From an uncultured Clostridia bacterium (GTDB lineage Bacteria; Bacillota; Clostridia; Christensenellales; Borkfalkiaceae), in the NCBI GenBank assembly GCA_934271275.1, contig CAKQRD010000021.1:1-29908 (forward strand): DNA of 29,908 nt, in the 5' to 3' direction. Of the stretch, positions 29,707 through 29,908 are shown in pieces; the stretch's first letter is position 1, and every line of letters starts with the position of its first letter. Both the position numbers and the translations under genes were made by a program. The notes under the pieces are model-generated. The model was given only the letters and a program-made list of their open reading frames with translations, was not told where the DNA came from and did no database searches.

Positions 29707-29908
29707 ACAAGCGAGGAAACTTGCTCGCAAGGGTTTTCGAGCGCAGTATTTCAAAATACGGCTTTATTTGCGCTTAGCAAATAAGTCTTGCGTAAGCAAG
29801 AGCAAAGATTTATCTTTGCAAGCCGCGCAACGTTATAATACAAGCGAGGAAACTTGCTCGCAAGGGTTTTCGAGCGCAGTATTTCAAAATACGGCTTTAT
29901 TTGCGCTT
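29699..29908. repeat. 133-bp tandem direct repeat, hairpin-rich, running off the window
   Basis: The sequence from 29699 to 29775 recurs without a change from 29832 to the last base 29908, a period of 133 bp. Each unit holds a series of short hairpins: GCGAG/CTCGC, CTTGC/GCAAG, GTATT/AATAC, TTATTTGC/GCAAATAA and GCAAAGAT/ATCTTTGC. The period is not a multiple of three and the unit contains stops, so it is not coding. Copy number cannot be known, because the array continues past the edge. Confidence 0.85.

Noticed and set aside
29699..29908. CRISPR array
   Set aside because: The repeat is 77 or more identical bases within a 133-bp period and contains several internal hairpins. CRISPR repeats are 23-50 bp with unique spacers, and no cas gene is near.

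Overview
The window looks like chromosomal DNA of an uncultured gut-type Clostridia (Bacillota). The reasons are the rimP-nusA-ylxR-ylxQ-infB-rbfA-nrnA-truB-ribF gene order, a T-box riboswitch, an efp-peptidase pair, strong AGGAG-type ribosome sites, TTGACA-N17-TATAAT promoters, and lipoproteins with standard lipoboxes. No genus can be assigned from the sequence alone.

Layout. (1) 1-440: a minus-strand tRNA-Met/tRNA-Glu unit with a consensus promoter. (2) 471-6465: a four-gene minus-strand cell-surface operon: two paralogous lipoproteins with InlB-like repeats and substrate-binding-protein-like halves, a large membrane protein carrying an alpha/beta-hydrolase domain, and an SGNH-hydrolase lipoprotein. 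Its promoter has an inverted repeat directly upstream of the -35. (3) 6636-8531, plus strand: a tryptophan-type T-box leader and a stand-alone TrpB2-type tryptophan synthase beta chain. (4) 8662-9558: a secreted VCBS-like protein. (5) 9869-11896, minus: a VanZ-family protein and 4-alpha-glucanotransferase. (6) 12071-14424, minus: purA and a CPBP intramembrane protease. (7) 14591-17899, minus: an endonuclease IV-like protein, an M24 peptidase, EF-P, and an SDR that resembles the EF-P 5-aminopentanone reductase YmfI. (8) 17973-26867, minus: the conserved transcription/translation operon from rimP to ribF. It is interrupted between nrnA and truB by a small GIY-YIG nuclease gene followed 7 bp later by a 109-bp palindromic repeat element. 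(9) 27168-29908: a more AT-rich, accessory-looking end with a PAP2 phosphatase/lipoprotein operon, a divergent XRE regulator with a clear operator, a second XRE regulator, and the start of a 133-bp tandem repeat array behind a perfect promoter.

How the parts work together. Block 8 combines ribosome maturation (RimP, RbfA), initiation (IF-2), termination control (NusA), tRNA pseudouridylation (TruB), nanoRNA degradation (NrnA) and flavin synthesis (RibF). Block 7 plausibly makes EF-P and its modifying reductase together. Block 3 is a self-contained tryptophan-responsive unit.

Most worth following up: the GIY-YIG gene plus palindrome as a possible minimal mobile unit; the structured 133-bp tandem array running off the right edge; the efp/YmfI-like linkage; and the unusual surface operon at the left. 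No CRISPR array, complete transposon, phage or known defence system was seen.
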